NCBI GenBank assembly: GCA_964611575.1
Contig: CAZTAJ010000004.1
Location: 20,080 to 84,079, forward strand
Length of the DNA stretch: 64,000 bases
Direction: 5' to 3'
DNA from: CAITUY01 sp964611575
Lineage (GTDB): Bacteria > Verrucomicrobiota > Kiritimatiellia > CAIKKV01 > CAITUY01
The position numbers were made by a program, and so were the translations under genes. Of this stretch, positions 17,938-26,726 are shown piece after piece. The notes under the pieces are model-generated. The model was not told the origin of the DNA, searched no databases, and saw nothing but the letters and a program-made list of their open reading frames with translations. The first letter of the stretch is position 1; each line of letters starts with the position of its first letter.

Positions 17938-18390
17938 TCAAGGAATATAGGTCACGGTGAAGTGCGCCGCGGCGTTCACGCCGCCACTGTTCAGCAGGTA
18001 CAAGGTGACGGTTTCATCCTTACTGACGGGATCCGCCGTGGACGTCAGCGTGCTGGCCCCCTGAACCCATCCGAAGTTCGCCGGGCCGGATTTCTTGAAG
18101 TAGGCCGTAATCTGCGTTCCCTCACTCCAGGAAATCTGCGCCATGATCGACCCATCGCCGGGCGCCGTGTACGGCCCCATGCTGGCCACCGGCCCAGCGG
18201 CAATCAACGCCACATCACCGGATCCCAACACCTGGGTCGTCGCCTCCACCACGGGTGCTGCGCTGTTCGTTTCCGTTGCGGCCACCGCGTCGCCGTCATC
18301 ATCATCGCCGCCGCTATCGCAGCCCACACAGAACGCCGTCGCGAGAAGACAAACGAAGAGACTAAAGTACATGTACAATCGATTCTTCAT
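17938..18390 (-). CDS. Small Asp-rich lipoprotein, unknown function
   Basis: A 150-residue lipoprotein: basic start (MKNRLYMYF), hydrophobic core and lipobox CVGC with the acylated Cys near residue 24, then the acidic run DSGGDDDDGD. The mature part is a compact beta-rich domain (GSIMAQISWSEGTQITAYFKK, later DETVTLYLLNSGGVNAAAHFTVTY), like an Ig-like or pre-peptidase C-type fold, but no family is recognised. It stands alone with hairpins on both sides (17851-17877 and 18480-18498), so it is probably a separate transcription unit. Confidence 0.7.
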   Translation of the reverse strand: MKNRLYMYFSLFVCLLATAFCVGCDSGGDDDDGDAVAATETNSAAPVVEATTQVLGSGDVALIAAGPVASMGPYTAPGDGSIMAQISWSEGTQITAYFKKSGPANFGWVQGASTLTSTADPVSKDETVTLYLLNSGGVNAAAHFTVTYIP

Positions 18391-18479
18391 ACTTCACTCA
18401 CTTTGATGGTTGGCTTGCTCACCCGTGGGGTTTTCACGGAATGAGTTCATGTTGATCAAGCACGTTGCCGTTCATCGTC

Positions 18480-18498
18480 CGAGGGTCGCCGACCCTCG
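18480..18498. terminator. Palindromic hairpin CGAGGGTC-GCC-GACCCTCG
   Basis: A perfect 8-bp stem with a 3-nt loop, 49 nt past the stop of the VWA gene on the minus strand. No T-run follows. The inner 15 nt (18482-18496) recur exactly, on the opposite strand, inside the cupin gene at 28650-28664. It is either a terminator without U-tract or a dispersed REP-like palindrome. Confidence 0.5.
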
Positions 18499-18546
18499 CT
18501 GCATCATGGTGTCGCACCGCCTTTCTTCTCGTGTTCCATATCCTCA

Positions 18547-20340
18547 TCAGGGCTTTAGCTCATCGCGATACGGCACCCGGATGCCGTAGGCCTTGGCAAC
18601 GGCCCTGATCTCGGCAAGCACGGATTCCTGCTGCGTGCGGTGGTGTTCGCCGATCAGATCGTAGATCTTCTGCCACGCCCATTGCGTCCGGATCTCCCGG
18701 TCACCCGCGGCCGCCTTTTCAAGATCGATGGTGAACACCATGTCACAGGCGACCTCGCCGGCCTGGCCCGTGGCCTGGAAGACCAACTGCCGCATGTCGC
18801 GGGGATAGCGCGCGAACAACACCAGCGGCTTGTCGAGATACAGATTGCTGGTCAGCCTGGGGAGCGTCTCGGCGGACGCCTGCCCCGCAAACCGGAACCG
18901 CACGTCATTCAGCACCGGGCGCGCCACTTCACGCATGCGGGTTTCCGCCACGGTCGGAATATCCCAGCGCCCGGTCCGGACGATCGCCGAATCGCCCCGG
19001 TTGCGCGCGCTCAGCAAGTCCAGCAGATACGCATTCGCCCCCGGATAGGTGCCCATCGTAAAAACCGACACCCCGCCCCGGTTTTCCTGGCTGAAAGCCT
19101 CGATGATCTTCGAGCGATCAGTCAGTCCCACCGTCGCGACCCCGTCACTGATGACCTGCAGAATGACCGGCCGTCCCGGCTGACGCCCGACATCCAGCAG
19201 TTCCTTGAGCGACCCGAAAATATCCGTATTGCCTTCCGATTTCATCTGCCCGATGAACTCGCCCGCCCTCGCTAGGGAATCCGGATTGACCGGCGCCCAG
19301 TCCTTGAAGCACCGGGCGGCCTTGTCCCGGAACTCGACGACATTGAACCGGTCATCCGGGCCCAATTGCGCCAATGACTTGAGCAATCCTTCGCGGCAGA
19401 AGTACAGCTTCTGCTCGGTGATACTGGCCGATGCGTCCTGTACGAACAGCACATCCTTGGCCAGCACCGGCAGGACGTCATCGCCCTTCCGTTTGATCTC
19501 GATGCGGCAGTACAGGTACTGCGGGTCGGCAAGCGACTGATAGACGTACGCATCCGCGCGGAGCAGTTTGTCCAGCCGCTTGAGATTCGCCATGGCCTTT
19601 TCGCGTTCGTCCGGGTCCGACGGGATCCCGGGCGGCGTCGCGCGGGTCGGCGCAAGGCCGCCCGCCCGCCCCCCACCGCCCGCTGGACGCCCCCAGGCAA
19701 ACCGGGAGGGATCCCCCAGCGCACCGAAAATGGACAGGTCGGCGGGCCCCTTCCCCAGGTCGGATCGATCCGCCGGTTGAACGACATCCGGGGCGCCCGA
19801 CAAGCGCTCGATCTTGGGGGTGTACCGCCGGGGCAAAGCGCTATCCTCATCGCGAACGATCTTCTGCTCGATCTGAAGGATCTCGGCGCGCGGCTGCCAG
19901 CGGGGCGGTTCCGCCGGCGTCGGCTCGCGCAGACTGCGCTCCTCGCCCAGAAGCACGCCGCGCCCCGCGTCGCGCGGTTCGATCAGCGCTTCGTCAATCG
20001 GCCGCCGCAGCGCCGTGGATTCGCCTGCCCCTGCCCCCGTCCCACCGGCAGCCACGACCTCCGGGCGGAACCGGGGGGGGCGCGGCTGGGAGTCCGCACT
20101 CTCCGGCTGCACCCGCACGTCCTGCACCCTCAGAGGACGCCGGACCTCCACCAATCGCTCGCGCACAAAGCCGCCGATGTCAAACCCCGGAAAAATCCAG
20201 AGGAGCAGCAGATGCAGGAGGAGCGATACCAGGACGGCAATGCCGGCCGAGACGAAATGCTGGCGTCGGATGCGCCGCCACACGACGGCGGCGTCAACCG
20301 GCGCCGATGCGGCACGGAAGTTCAGCCGTTCGTTATTCAT
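18547..20340 (-). CDS. Membrane-anchored VWA-domain protein with TonB-like N-terminus
   Basis: 597 residues. One N-terminal transmembrane helix (about 31-50) contains S39-LLL-H43, the same S-x3-H spacing that TonB uses to couple to ExbB/ExbD. A Pro/Arg-rich stretch (RPLRVQDVRVQPESADSQPR) and a long linker to ~290 follow. The von Willebrand A domain then has an intact metal site: D302-A-S304-A-S306, T372 in EGNTDI and the ISDGVATVG strand. The TonB C-terminal domain is absent. It is the last gene of the ExbB-ExbD-TPR set, 16 nt after the TPR gene. Most of the protein should be periplasmic. Inference: a proton-motive-force-driven VWA protein acting on an envelope partner. VWA-type adhesins or secretion factors are alternatives. 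Confidence 0.75.
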   Translation of the reverse strand: MNNERLNFRAASAPVDAAVVWRRIRRQHFVSAGIAVLVSLLLHLLLLWIFPGFDIGGFVRERLVEVRRPLRVQDVRVQPESADSQPRPPRFRPEVVAAGGTGAGAGESTALRRPIDEALIEPRDAGRGVLLGEERSLREPTPAEPPRWQPRAEILQIEQKIVRDEDSALPRRYTPKIERLSGAPDVVQPADRSDLGKGPADLSIFGALGDPSRFAWGRPAGGGGRAGGLAPTRATPPGIPSDPDEREKAMANLKRLDKLLRADAYVYQSLADPQYLYCRIEIKRKGDDVLPVLAKDVLFVQDASASITEQKLYFCREGLLKSLAQLGPDDRFNVVEFRDKAARCFKDWAPVNPDSLARAGEFIGQMKSEGNTDIFGSLKELLDVGRQPGRPVILQVISDGVATVGLTDRSKIIEAFSQENRGGVSVFTMGTYPGANAYLLDLLSARNRGDSAIVRTGRWDIPTVAETRMREVARPVLNDVRFRFAGQASAETLPRLTSNLYLDKPLVLFARYPRDMRQLVFQATGQAGEVACDMVFTIDLEKAAAGDREIRTQWAWQKIYDLIGEHHRTQQESVLAEIRAVAKAYGIRVPYRDELKP

Positions 20341-20356
20341 GGGTGTCTCCGCCGTT

Positions 20357-22711
20357 TCATGGTTTCCGGTAACGCTTGGCCCATTCGCTCTCCGGATAGC
20401 GTGTCACCAGGTCCTTGATCACCTTGCTACTGTCGTCCGCGCGGCCGAGTTGGGCGTAGGCTTGAGCCGCCTCGTGCAGGCATTCCGGGACCAGAACGGG
20501 ATCATCGAACAGTATCCCGACGCTGAGGAAGTGTCGCGCGGCTCCCTCCCAGTCGCCCTGGGCCTTGAGCGTGCGGGCCAGCCCCGCATACGACTGGACA
20601 CGAATCGCCATCAGCGTCTCCGCCGACGATAGACTCACCGCTTTCTCAAAACACTCGCGCGCTTTGGGATACTCCGCGGCCTGAAGCGCCAGATCGCCCA
20701 GTCTCAACCAGGCTTCGGCAGCCGCCTGCGTCCTCGCATTCAGCGCCACCGCCTTCTCGAAGGCTGCCCGCGCCTCCGCCGCACGCCCCGCCCCTTGAAA
20801 CGCCTTGCCCTGCAGACACCAGGCAATCTGCTGCCACGCCTCTCCCGGAGCCTGCCGGGTCAGCAACGACGCCGACTCGACCGCTTTGACGTAATCCTTG
20901 CGGCCCAGGTGATAGTCGGTGAGCCATTCCAGTAACTCGGGGCCAAAGGTGTTGGTGCCGGCGCTGGCCAGCAACCCCTGCAGGAGGGCGGCCGACTCGT
21001 CGGGCTGCTGGCGCCGCTGCAACACCAGCGCCAGCCGGAAACGCACCCGCGCCTCGAGTTCAGGCGCTGGAGCCGCCTTCAGAGCGCTTCGGAAACCGGC
21101 TTCCGCCTCTTCCAGGCGGCCGCCTTCCTGGCACAGCGCCGCGCTCCAGAAATACGCGTCGGCCAGGTACCGTGACGCCGGATAGCGCCGCACAAGGTCG
21201 CGCCAGGTGGCCAGGGCCTGTTCGTCATGCTTCAGTTGGGTCTCCACCACGGCTTTCTGGTACAGGGCGTCTTCAATGAACCGGCTGGCGGGATACGCCT
21301 CAATCACCCGGCCCCAGTCGCGCACGGCGGCCTCGCCCTGGCCGGCCTTGCTTTCGCAAAGCCCCGCCGCGAACAGGGCCTGCGGCGCGAGATCGTTGGT
21401 CGGGAAGTCACCGGCCAGCCGCTTGAACCATTCCGCCGCCTGGGGCAGCTCGCCCTTCTTCTGGAGCAGATGCGCCAGCCGGTAGATCGCATCGGCGGCC
21501 AGGTCGGACCGGGGAAACTTGTCAGCCAGCAACCGGTAGTACTGGACGGCCAGGGCGTCATCCTTCAGCGCCGCGCCGGATTCCGCCAGCAGCCAGTAGG
21601 TGTCCTTCTCGATGCGCGGGTTCGGCGGCAGCGTCCGGGCCTGCTGGATGGCGTCGGCATAGCGGCCCATCTTGAAAAACACGATCGCTTTCTCATACCC
21701 GGCCAGGTCCGCCATCTCGCCCGTCGAAGGTTTCTGAAGCAGGCGGGTATACGTCTGGATGGCGGCATCGTTCTGAACGAGTTGGCGCTCGCAGTTGGCT
21801 TTCAGATAGAGCCACTCGGCCTCGCGATCGCCGGCGCCGGCCTTCAGCGCCGCGTCGCACACCGCCAGCGCCGCCGCGTACAATCCCGAATGGTGCGACG
21901 CCCACGCCATCTGGAGGCGGGAATCCGCCACCCGTTCATCGCCGGGATAGAGCGTCAACAGCCGCTCATAGGCGCGGGCGCTGGGCTCGAACTGGCGCTG
22001 GCGGAAATAGAGTTCGCCGAGTTGGAACCAAGCTTCGGCGCCCACGCGCGGTCCCGAGGCATTGGTGGCCGCCAGGCTGTACAGAGCCGCTCCCCGCGGC
22101 GACTCGGGATCGCGCCGCGCGAAAATGTTGCCGAGCGCCAGCGCGGCAAGCGACCGGAAGGGCGAACGGGCGTGCAGGTCCACAATCGTCGCATAAGCCG
22201 CGGCCGCTTCGTTGGTGCGCCCGGCGCGTTCCTGGAGCGATCCGAGCGCATACTGGCAGGCCGCAGCCAGCTCACCGGTGGGGCCCGCCTGGTTCAGTCC
22301 CGTGGCCAGTTGAATGGCGTCCTCCGCGCGACCGGTATCCGCGAGCAACTCCACCCGGCGCAGGCCGGCGCGGAAGCGGTAATCGCCGCCCGACGGCGCC
22401 GCGCCCGAACGCAGGTAGAAACGCTCCGCCTCGTTTGTCCGCCCCAGCGCGCGGCTGCATTCCCCCAGCCGGTAGAGCACCATCGCCTCCTGCGGCGTAT
22501 GGGTGACCTGGGCCAGGGCGAGATCGTATTCCTTGAAGGCCACGTCCCACATGCCGCGGCCGTAGACGCCGTCGGCGAACAGCAATTGCTCGGCGGCATC
22601 CAGCGCCAGGGCCGCCGGCGCAGCCCCCCCCATCAGGCCCAACCCCAGGGCCGCGCACAGCCAGCCGCGACGCCAGGCTTGAACGCGGGATTGGGGTTGG
22701 CCGATGTTCAT
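20357..22711 (-). CDS. Periplasmic TPR-repeat protein
   Basis: A 784-residue protein with a signal peptide (RRGWLCAALGLGLMGGAAPAALA) and then almost only tetratricopeptide-like helices, with A/G-x3-Y/F-x2-A patterns every ~34 residues (for example ALYSLAATNASGPRVGAEAW, DAIYRLAHLLQKKGELPQAAEWF, DALYQKAVVETQLKHDEQAL). About 15 or more repeats can be seen. Several resemble the YbgF/CpoB and BamD types that act beside Tol-Pal or Bam in the periplasm. It overlaps exbD by 4 nt and is followed 16 nt later by the VWA gene, so it likely scaffolds the ExbBD-VWA complex. Confidence 0.8.
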   Translation of the reverse strand: MNIGQPQSRVQAWRRGWLCAALGLGLMGGAAPAALALDAAEQLLFADGVYGRGMWDVAFKEYDLALAQVTHTPQEAMVLYRLGECSRALGRTNEAERFYLRSGAAPSGGDYRFRAGLRRVELLADTGRAEDAIQLATGLNQAGPTGELAAACQYALGSLQERAGRTNEAAAAYATIVDLHARSPFRSLAALALGNIFARRDPESPRGAALYSLAATNASGPRVGAEAWFQLGELYFRQRQFEPSARAYERLLTLYPGDERVADSRLQMAWASHHSGLYAAALAVCDAALKAGAGDREAEWLYLKANCERQLVQNDAAIQTYTRLLQKPSTGEMADLAGYEKAIVFFKMGRYADAIQQARTLPPNPRIEKDTYWLLAESGAALKDDALAVQYYRLLADKFPRSDLAADAIYRLAHLLQKKGELPQAAEWFKRLAGDFPTNDLAPQALFAAGLCESKAGQGEAAVRDWGRVIEAYPASRFIEDALYQKAVVETQLKHDEQALATWRDLVRRYPASRYLADAYFWSAALCQEGGRLEEAEAGFRSALKAAPAPELEARVRFRLALVLQRRQQPDESAALLQGLLASAGTNTFGPELLEWLTDYHLGRKDYVKAVESASLLTRQAPGEAWQQIAWCLQGKAFQGAGRAAEARAAFEKAVALNARTQAAAEAWLRLGDLALQAAEYPKARECFEKAVSLSSAETLMAIRVQSYAGLARTLKAQGDWEGAARHFLSVGILFDDPVLVPECLHEAAQAYAQLGRADDSSKVIKDLVTRYPESEWAKRYRKP

Positions 22712-23136
22712 GAGCCGGGGGTTTTTTCAGCAATGCCGGCGGCGAAGGAGATGTTCCAGATATCCGCCCGGCGGCACAGATCCAGCACCCGGATGACGTG
22801 CTCGTAGGCCGTTTGCCGATCCGCCCGGATCAGCACGGGCTGGCCCGGAAAGAGCTTCACCAGCCGGTTCATCAGTTCGCCGAGTTCCCCATCGTCCAGA
22901 CGGCGTCCGTTGACGCTGGTCGTGCCGTCCTTGAGCACGTTCAGGATGATCTCTCCCGGCAGGCGCTGTCCGATCGCCGCGGTGGAGGCGGTCGGCAGCG
23001 TGACGTCAATCTCAGCCTCCCACTGTGTGAAGATCTGGCTTGTCACGAAGAAGCACAGCAGCAGGAAGACGACATCGATCATCGGCGCGAGTTGGAATCC
23101 GACCGGGTCGGGCTTGTATTTGCCGCGGAAGTTCAT
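22708..23136 (-). CDS. exbD: ExbD/TolR-type proton-channel subunit
   Basis: A 142-residue protein with one N-terminal membrane helix containing the conserved proton-carrying Asp in LAPMIDVVFLLLCFFVTS (Asp near residue 21) and a periplasmic domain ending in the ExbD-type VLIRADRQTAYEHVIRVLDLCRRADI. It works with ExbB to convert proton flow to mechanical work on a TonB/TolA-like partner. Start and stop overlap both neighbours by 4 nt, so stoichiometric co-translation is likely. The symbol marks the family; TolR cannot be excluded. Confidence 0.9.
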   Translation of the reverse strand: MNFRGKYKPDPVGFQLAPMIDVVFLLLCFFVTSQIFTQWEAEIDVTLPTASTAAIGQRLPGEIILNVLKDGTTSVNGRRLDDGELGELMNRLVKLFPGQPVLIRADRQTAYEHVIRVLDLCRRADIWNISFAAGIAEKTPGS

Positions 23137-23894
23137 GCGCCTTTGTTCCTGAGCATGGCGTTCATCAACTGGGCGGAAGCGGCTTCCAGGTCCGCAACCA
23201 GCCGCGAGGAGCGGCCGCGGAAGTAGGCGTAGAAGATCATGGCCGGGATGCCGATGATCAGGCCGCCGGCGGTCGTGATCAGGGCCTCGGCAACCCCCGC
23301 GGCGAGCAGCATCGGTTTGGCCTTGGCCAGGTCGAACGCCACGACATTGAAGGCGCGCATCATGCCGAACACGGTGCCGAGCAGGCCGATCATCGGCGCA
23401 ATCACCGCCACATCAAGCAGGTACTGGATCTGGCCCTGCAGCACGGCGGCCTGCCGCGCGCCCTCCCCTTCGATCACATCCTTGAGCAGCGCGGCATCGA
23501 CCCGCCCCACCGAGCCCGCGTGGTCCAAAGCCGCGACGGCAATCTCGGAGAACGGGCAGGGCCGGTAACTGCAGGCGGTGCGCGCATCGTCCGTGAGCCC
23601 CTGCTCCACCTTGCTCACCACATCGCGGCGCAGCAGGTCGGGCGCCACGAGATCGCGGCGCAGGACGACGAAGAAGTACACGACGAACGCCACGCCGATC
23701 ACGGACATGACCGCCAGCGGGTACATCAGCACGCCGCCCTTGTCGAACAGTTCGCCCAGCGAGACATGCTGGGCCAGACGGCCGGTCTCGGCCGCCGTGA
23801 CGGCATTGGTCTCCCCCAGCGCCGCGCAGGCCGCCAGCGCCACGAGGCATCCGACCCACGCCACACTCATTGTCCGCCCGCAGATTCTTCTCAT
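23133..23894 (-). CDS. exbB: ExbB/TolQ-type proton-channel subunit with signal-peptide-like N-terminus
   Basis: 253 residues from the ATG at 23894, which has an AGAGG nine bases upstream; 23903 is the alternative. The extreme N-terminus (MSVAWVGCLVALAACAALGE) looks like a cleavable signal, followed by a ~20-residue extension and the first channel helix (VLMYPLAVMSVIGVAFVVYFFVVL). The two-helix MotA/TolQ/ExbB core is typical: LDVAVIAPMIGLLGTVFGMMRAFN, then GVAEALITTAGGLIIGIPAMIFY. Such N-terminal extensions are known in ExbB proteins of PVC and Bacteroidota. It is upstream of and overlaps exbD by 4 nt, and starts 57 nt after argH. Confidence 0.9.
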   Translation of the reverse strand: MRRICGRTMSVAWVGCLVALAACAALGETNAVTAAETGRLAQHVSLGELFDKGGVLMYPLAVMSVIGVAFVVYFFVVLRRDLVAPDLLRRDVVSKVEQGLTDDARTACSYRPCPFSEIAVAALDHAGSVGRVDAALLKDVIEGEGARQAAVLQGQIQYLLDVAVIAPMIGLLGTVFGMMRAFNVVAFDLAKAKPMLLAAGVAEALITTAGGLIIGIPAMIFYAYFRGRSSRLVADLEAASAQLMNAMLRNKGA

Positions 23895-23950
23895 CGGTCG
23901 CATCCTCTCTGCTTGCCGTCCTTGTCGACACCCCATCTTCCGAACTGCGC

Positions 23951-25342
23951 TCACGCCAGCGGGTAGACCACCCCCATGAGGGCGGATACGGCCCGACAGT
24001 GATCGCTCCATTCCCGACATTGCCAGTCCCGCCCGGCTGCCACCCGATCGCGCATGCCCGCGAAGTCCAGACCCGCCGTGGCGCCCAGGTGTGTCTTGTG
24101 CGCGATGGCGCGATGCGGGTCCATGTGCTCCAGTTCGCTCAAGTGATCCTTCACGTGCTGATAGGCATCCCGGAACGGCATCCCCATCGCGACCAACTCG
24201 AGGGCGCGGTCCGTGGCATAAACACCCGGTGTGAAACCGCGCGCCAGGGCTTCCGCATTCACCGTCAGGTTCCTCATCATCAGCGCCATGCCGCTCAGGC
24301 ACGCCCGCGTGGTGGCCAGCCCCTCCATGAAGGGCCCCTTCGTTTCCTGCAAGTCGCGATTGTAGCCGCTCGGCAGGCAACGGGCAATGTCTTTGACCGC
24401 CGTTTCACAGGCCAGCACGCGGGCCACGCGGGCCCTCACCAGCTCAACCACGTCCGGATTGTTCTTCTGCGGCATGATGCTGCTGCCCGTGCCGAACTCC
24501 GGCGGCAACGCGAAGTAACCGAACTCCGGCATCGTGAAGATCATCAGGTCCTGCGCCAGCCGCGACAACGAGAGCATGACCTGCGACAGGGTCGACAGGA
24601 TGAGCGACTCGATCTTGCCGCGGGCATTGTTGGCGTAGAGCACGTTGTGGATCGGGCGGCTGAACCCGAGCAGCCGCGAGGTGAGTTCGCGGTCAAGCGG
24701 CAGCGGAACCCCGTAACTGGCGGCCGACCCGAGCGGACACTGGTCGTTGATCTCGTACACGGCCATCAGCAGCGCCGCGTCATCCAACAGGCTCTCGGCA
24801 TGCGCCGTGGCCCACAGGCCCACGGAACTCGGCATGGCCGGCTGCATGTGGGTGCGCCCCACCATGGGAACCGCCCGGTGCCGGTGCCCCAGCACGATCA
24901 GCGCGTCGGCCAGGTCGCAGATTTCACCCATGACATGGATCAGCTGTTCCTTGCCATAGAGGCGCAGGTCAACGGCCACCTGGTCATTCCGGCTGCGCCC
25001 GGTATGCACCTTCTTGCCGAGCTCGCCCAGCCGCGCCGTGAGCGTGCGCTCCACGGCCAGATGCACATCCTGATCGTCGATGGTGATGGCAAAACGCCCC
25101 GCCTGGGCCTGCCGCATGATCGCGCCCAGTTCGCGAATAACGGCGCGACGTTCCCCCACCCTGATGACGGGCGGGCGGACGGGCATGCGGGACAACATGG
25201 TGACGTGGGCGGCCGTCCCGATGCAGTCCACCTGCACCAACCCCAGGTCCAGCTGCAAGTCGCTGCCGGCCGTGAAGTCCAGGACGGCCGAGTCGATCGC
25301 CCCGACGGTCGTTTTGCACATCCGTTTCCGTACCGTGGTCAT
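23951..25342 (-). CDS. argH: Argininosuccinate lyase
   Basis: 463 residues from 25342. It cleaves argininosuccinate to arginine and fumarate, the last step of arginine synthesis. Superfamily signatures: SRNDQVAVDLRL (substrate loop), GRTHMQPAMPSS (with the catalytic His), and the diagnostic flexible loop GTGSSIMPQKNNPD near the middle, plus SGYNRDLQETKGP. The first part is a little divergent (DLQLDLGLVQVDCIGTAAH), so an argininosuccinate-lyase-like enzyme of another pathway cannot be fully excluded. It lies inside an otherwise envelope-related leftward cluster, 34 nt after a secreted protein and 57 nt before exbB. Confidence 0.85.
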   Translation of the reverse strand: MTTVRKRMCKTTVGAIDSAVLDFTAGSDLQLDLGLVQVDCIGTAAHVTMLSRMPVRPPVIRVGERRAVIRELGAIMRQAQAGRFAITIDDQDVHLAVERTLTARLGELGKKVHTGRSRNDQVAVDLRLYGKEQLIHVMGEICDLADALIVLGHRHRAVPMVGRTHMQPAMPSSVGLWATAHAESLLDDAALLMAVYEINDQCPLGSAASYGVPLPLDRELTSRLLGFSRPIHNVLYANNARGKIESLILSTLSQVMLSLSRLAQDLMIFTMPEFGYFALPPEFGTGSSIMPQKNNPDVVELVRARVARVLACETAVKDIARCLPSGYNRDLQETKGPFMEGLATTRACLSGMALMMRNLTVNAEALARGFTPGVYATDRALELVAMGMPFRDAYQHVKDHLSELEHMDPHRAIAHKTHLGATAGLDFAGMRDRVAAGRDWQCREWSDHCRAVSALMGVVYPLA

Positions 25343-25376
25343 CGCCTGTCGCGCCTTCCCAGCGGGCCGCACCCGC

Positions 25377-26726
25377 CTAATCGTTCCCCGTCCGGCCGAA
25401 TCGTTTTTCGACGTCATCAACATACGCCTCCAACGGGCTCTTATCAAGCGCCGGGGACGGCCCCGTCAGCACGGCGGGCCCGCCGGTTGACGCCGCCTCC
25501 CGCTCGAAGGCATCCACATAGGTTTCCCGGGCCCGCGTCAACTCCGACAGGGCGACCCATTCCCGCTCGGCCTGCCGGAGGCGCCACCGTAGTCTCCAGG
25601 CCGCCGAACCGCGCACCAGGCCCTCATAGAAGAAGGCGTACAATTGCCCCACCCGGACCAGTTCGGGAGCCTTCCCGATCGTGAGCGCCTGAACCTGCTG
25701 CATTCGCTCCTCGGCCACCAGACGAACGGCCGCACGCCTCCGCATCGCCACCAGGTCCAGCGGGGCCAGGCGCCGGTCACCGTCGTCCGGCGCCGCGTCG
25801 CCCAACTCCGATGCCGAGACCTCCACGCGCTCCCGCAATTGGCCGAGCATCACGGACGATACCGCGCCAAGGTCTTGGACCACCCGTTCCTGTCGCTTCA
25901 GCCAGGCGGACCACCTCGTTTCAAGCGCCGCGCCGGAGTTGACCCCGGCCAGGGATTGTGCAACCCACCCCGCCGTCACCGGTTCACCCGCCGCGAGCCG
26001 GTCAACGATCCTTCGCCAGGACTCTCCCTGTTCCTTGAGGGAATCCAGCCACATGACCGTCATGCCGCACAGCGCCCGTGTCCGGTACCAGCGCTCCGGC
26101 AGGTTGTCCCACGACAGCACGGCGGACACCTCGGGCGGCTCCGAATCCGGCAACGTCCCGTGCACAAGCCGCCGGTTCCGGGCGCACAACGCGGGATCCA
26201 GATTCTGCGCCAGCCCCACCGCCAGCCACGACGGGACCCTCGGAGGCCCGCCGCCGGCCCCCCGAGGGCCACGCTCGCGATCCACCACCGCAACCAGGGC
26301 CAGGCGACACAAGGCGGCGAGCAGATCCTCGTAGTCCAGTGCCGCGTATTCGTTGACGGTCAGGCCGGCACTCAACCGGCCCTCGCGGTACTGGCATTGC
26401 ACGACGATGCCGGCGGTCGAGGAGTCCGCCGGCGCCAGGTGGATGCGCAGCGGCGATTGGCGGGTGAAGGCCAACGGCATCCCGAGCCGACGTTCCACCC
26501 GTTCGGCCATCGCCTCCGCCCAGTGCGTGTATTCTCTCGTCTTGGCCGCATCCGGGCCCGTCACGACGAACCGGCCGCTGGAACTCGTCGTCACATCCGG
26601 GCGAGCGGCCACTGCCGCCGCCGGCCCATCCTGGGCGCCCCCCTTGATCGCTCCCGCCCCGCAGAGCATCAGGACCAGGCATCGAATGACGGCGGGGGCT
26701 AACATGGCATTGACGCTCGATCTCAC
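25377..26726 (-). CDS. Secreted protein of unknown function
   Basis: 449 residues from the GTG at 26726, which overlaps the previous stop (GTGA); an ATG at 26705 is the alternative. It has a signal peptide (VIRCLVLMLCGAGAIKGGAQ). The mature protein has an N-terminal part reminiscent of substrate-free zinc-peptidase-like (gluzincin-like) folds: TREYTHWAEAMAERVERRLG, then a helix starting DLLAALCRLALVAVV and the WLAVGLAQNLDPAL segment. That is the position where HExxH-type enzymes have their second helix and metal ligand, but no HExxH is present. The rest is alpha-helical and Arg/Glu-rich. It may be an inactive peptidase-like domain; no family is certain. Part of the leftward cluster with a zinc-ribbon protein and argH. 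Confidence 0.55.
   Translation of the reverse strand: MRSSVNAMLAPAVIRCLVLMLCGAGAIKGGAQDGPAAAVAARPDVTTSSSGRFVVTGPDAAKTREYTHWAEAMAERVERRLGMPLAFTRQSPLRIHLAPADSSTAGIVVQCQYREGRLSAGLTVNEYAALDYEDLLAALCRLALVAVVDRERGPRGAGGGPPRVPSWLAVGLAQNLDPALCARNRRLVHGTLPDSEPPEVSAVLSWDNLPERWYRTRALCGMTVMWLDSLKEQGESWRRIVDRLAAGEPVTAGWVAQSLAGVNSGAALETRWSAWLKRQERVVQDLGAVSSVMLGQLRERVEVSASELGDAAPDDGDRRLAPLDLVAMRRRAAVRLVAEERMQQVQALTIGKAPELVRVGQLYAFFYEGLVRGSAAWRLRWRLRQAEREWVALSELTRARETYVDAFEREAASTGGPAVLTGPSPALDKSPLEAYVDDVEKRFGRTGND

Noticed and set aside
17642..17950. Small open frames in the gap-lipoprotein intergenic region
   Set aside because: They run through G-runs and the hairpin and have biased Arg/Gly composition; not coding-like.
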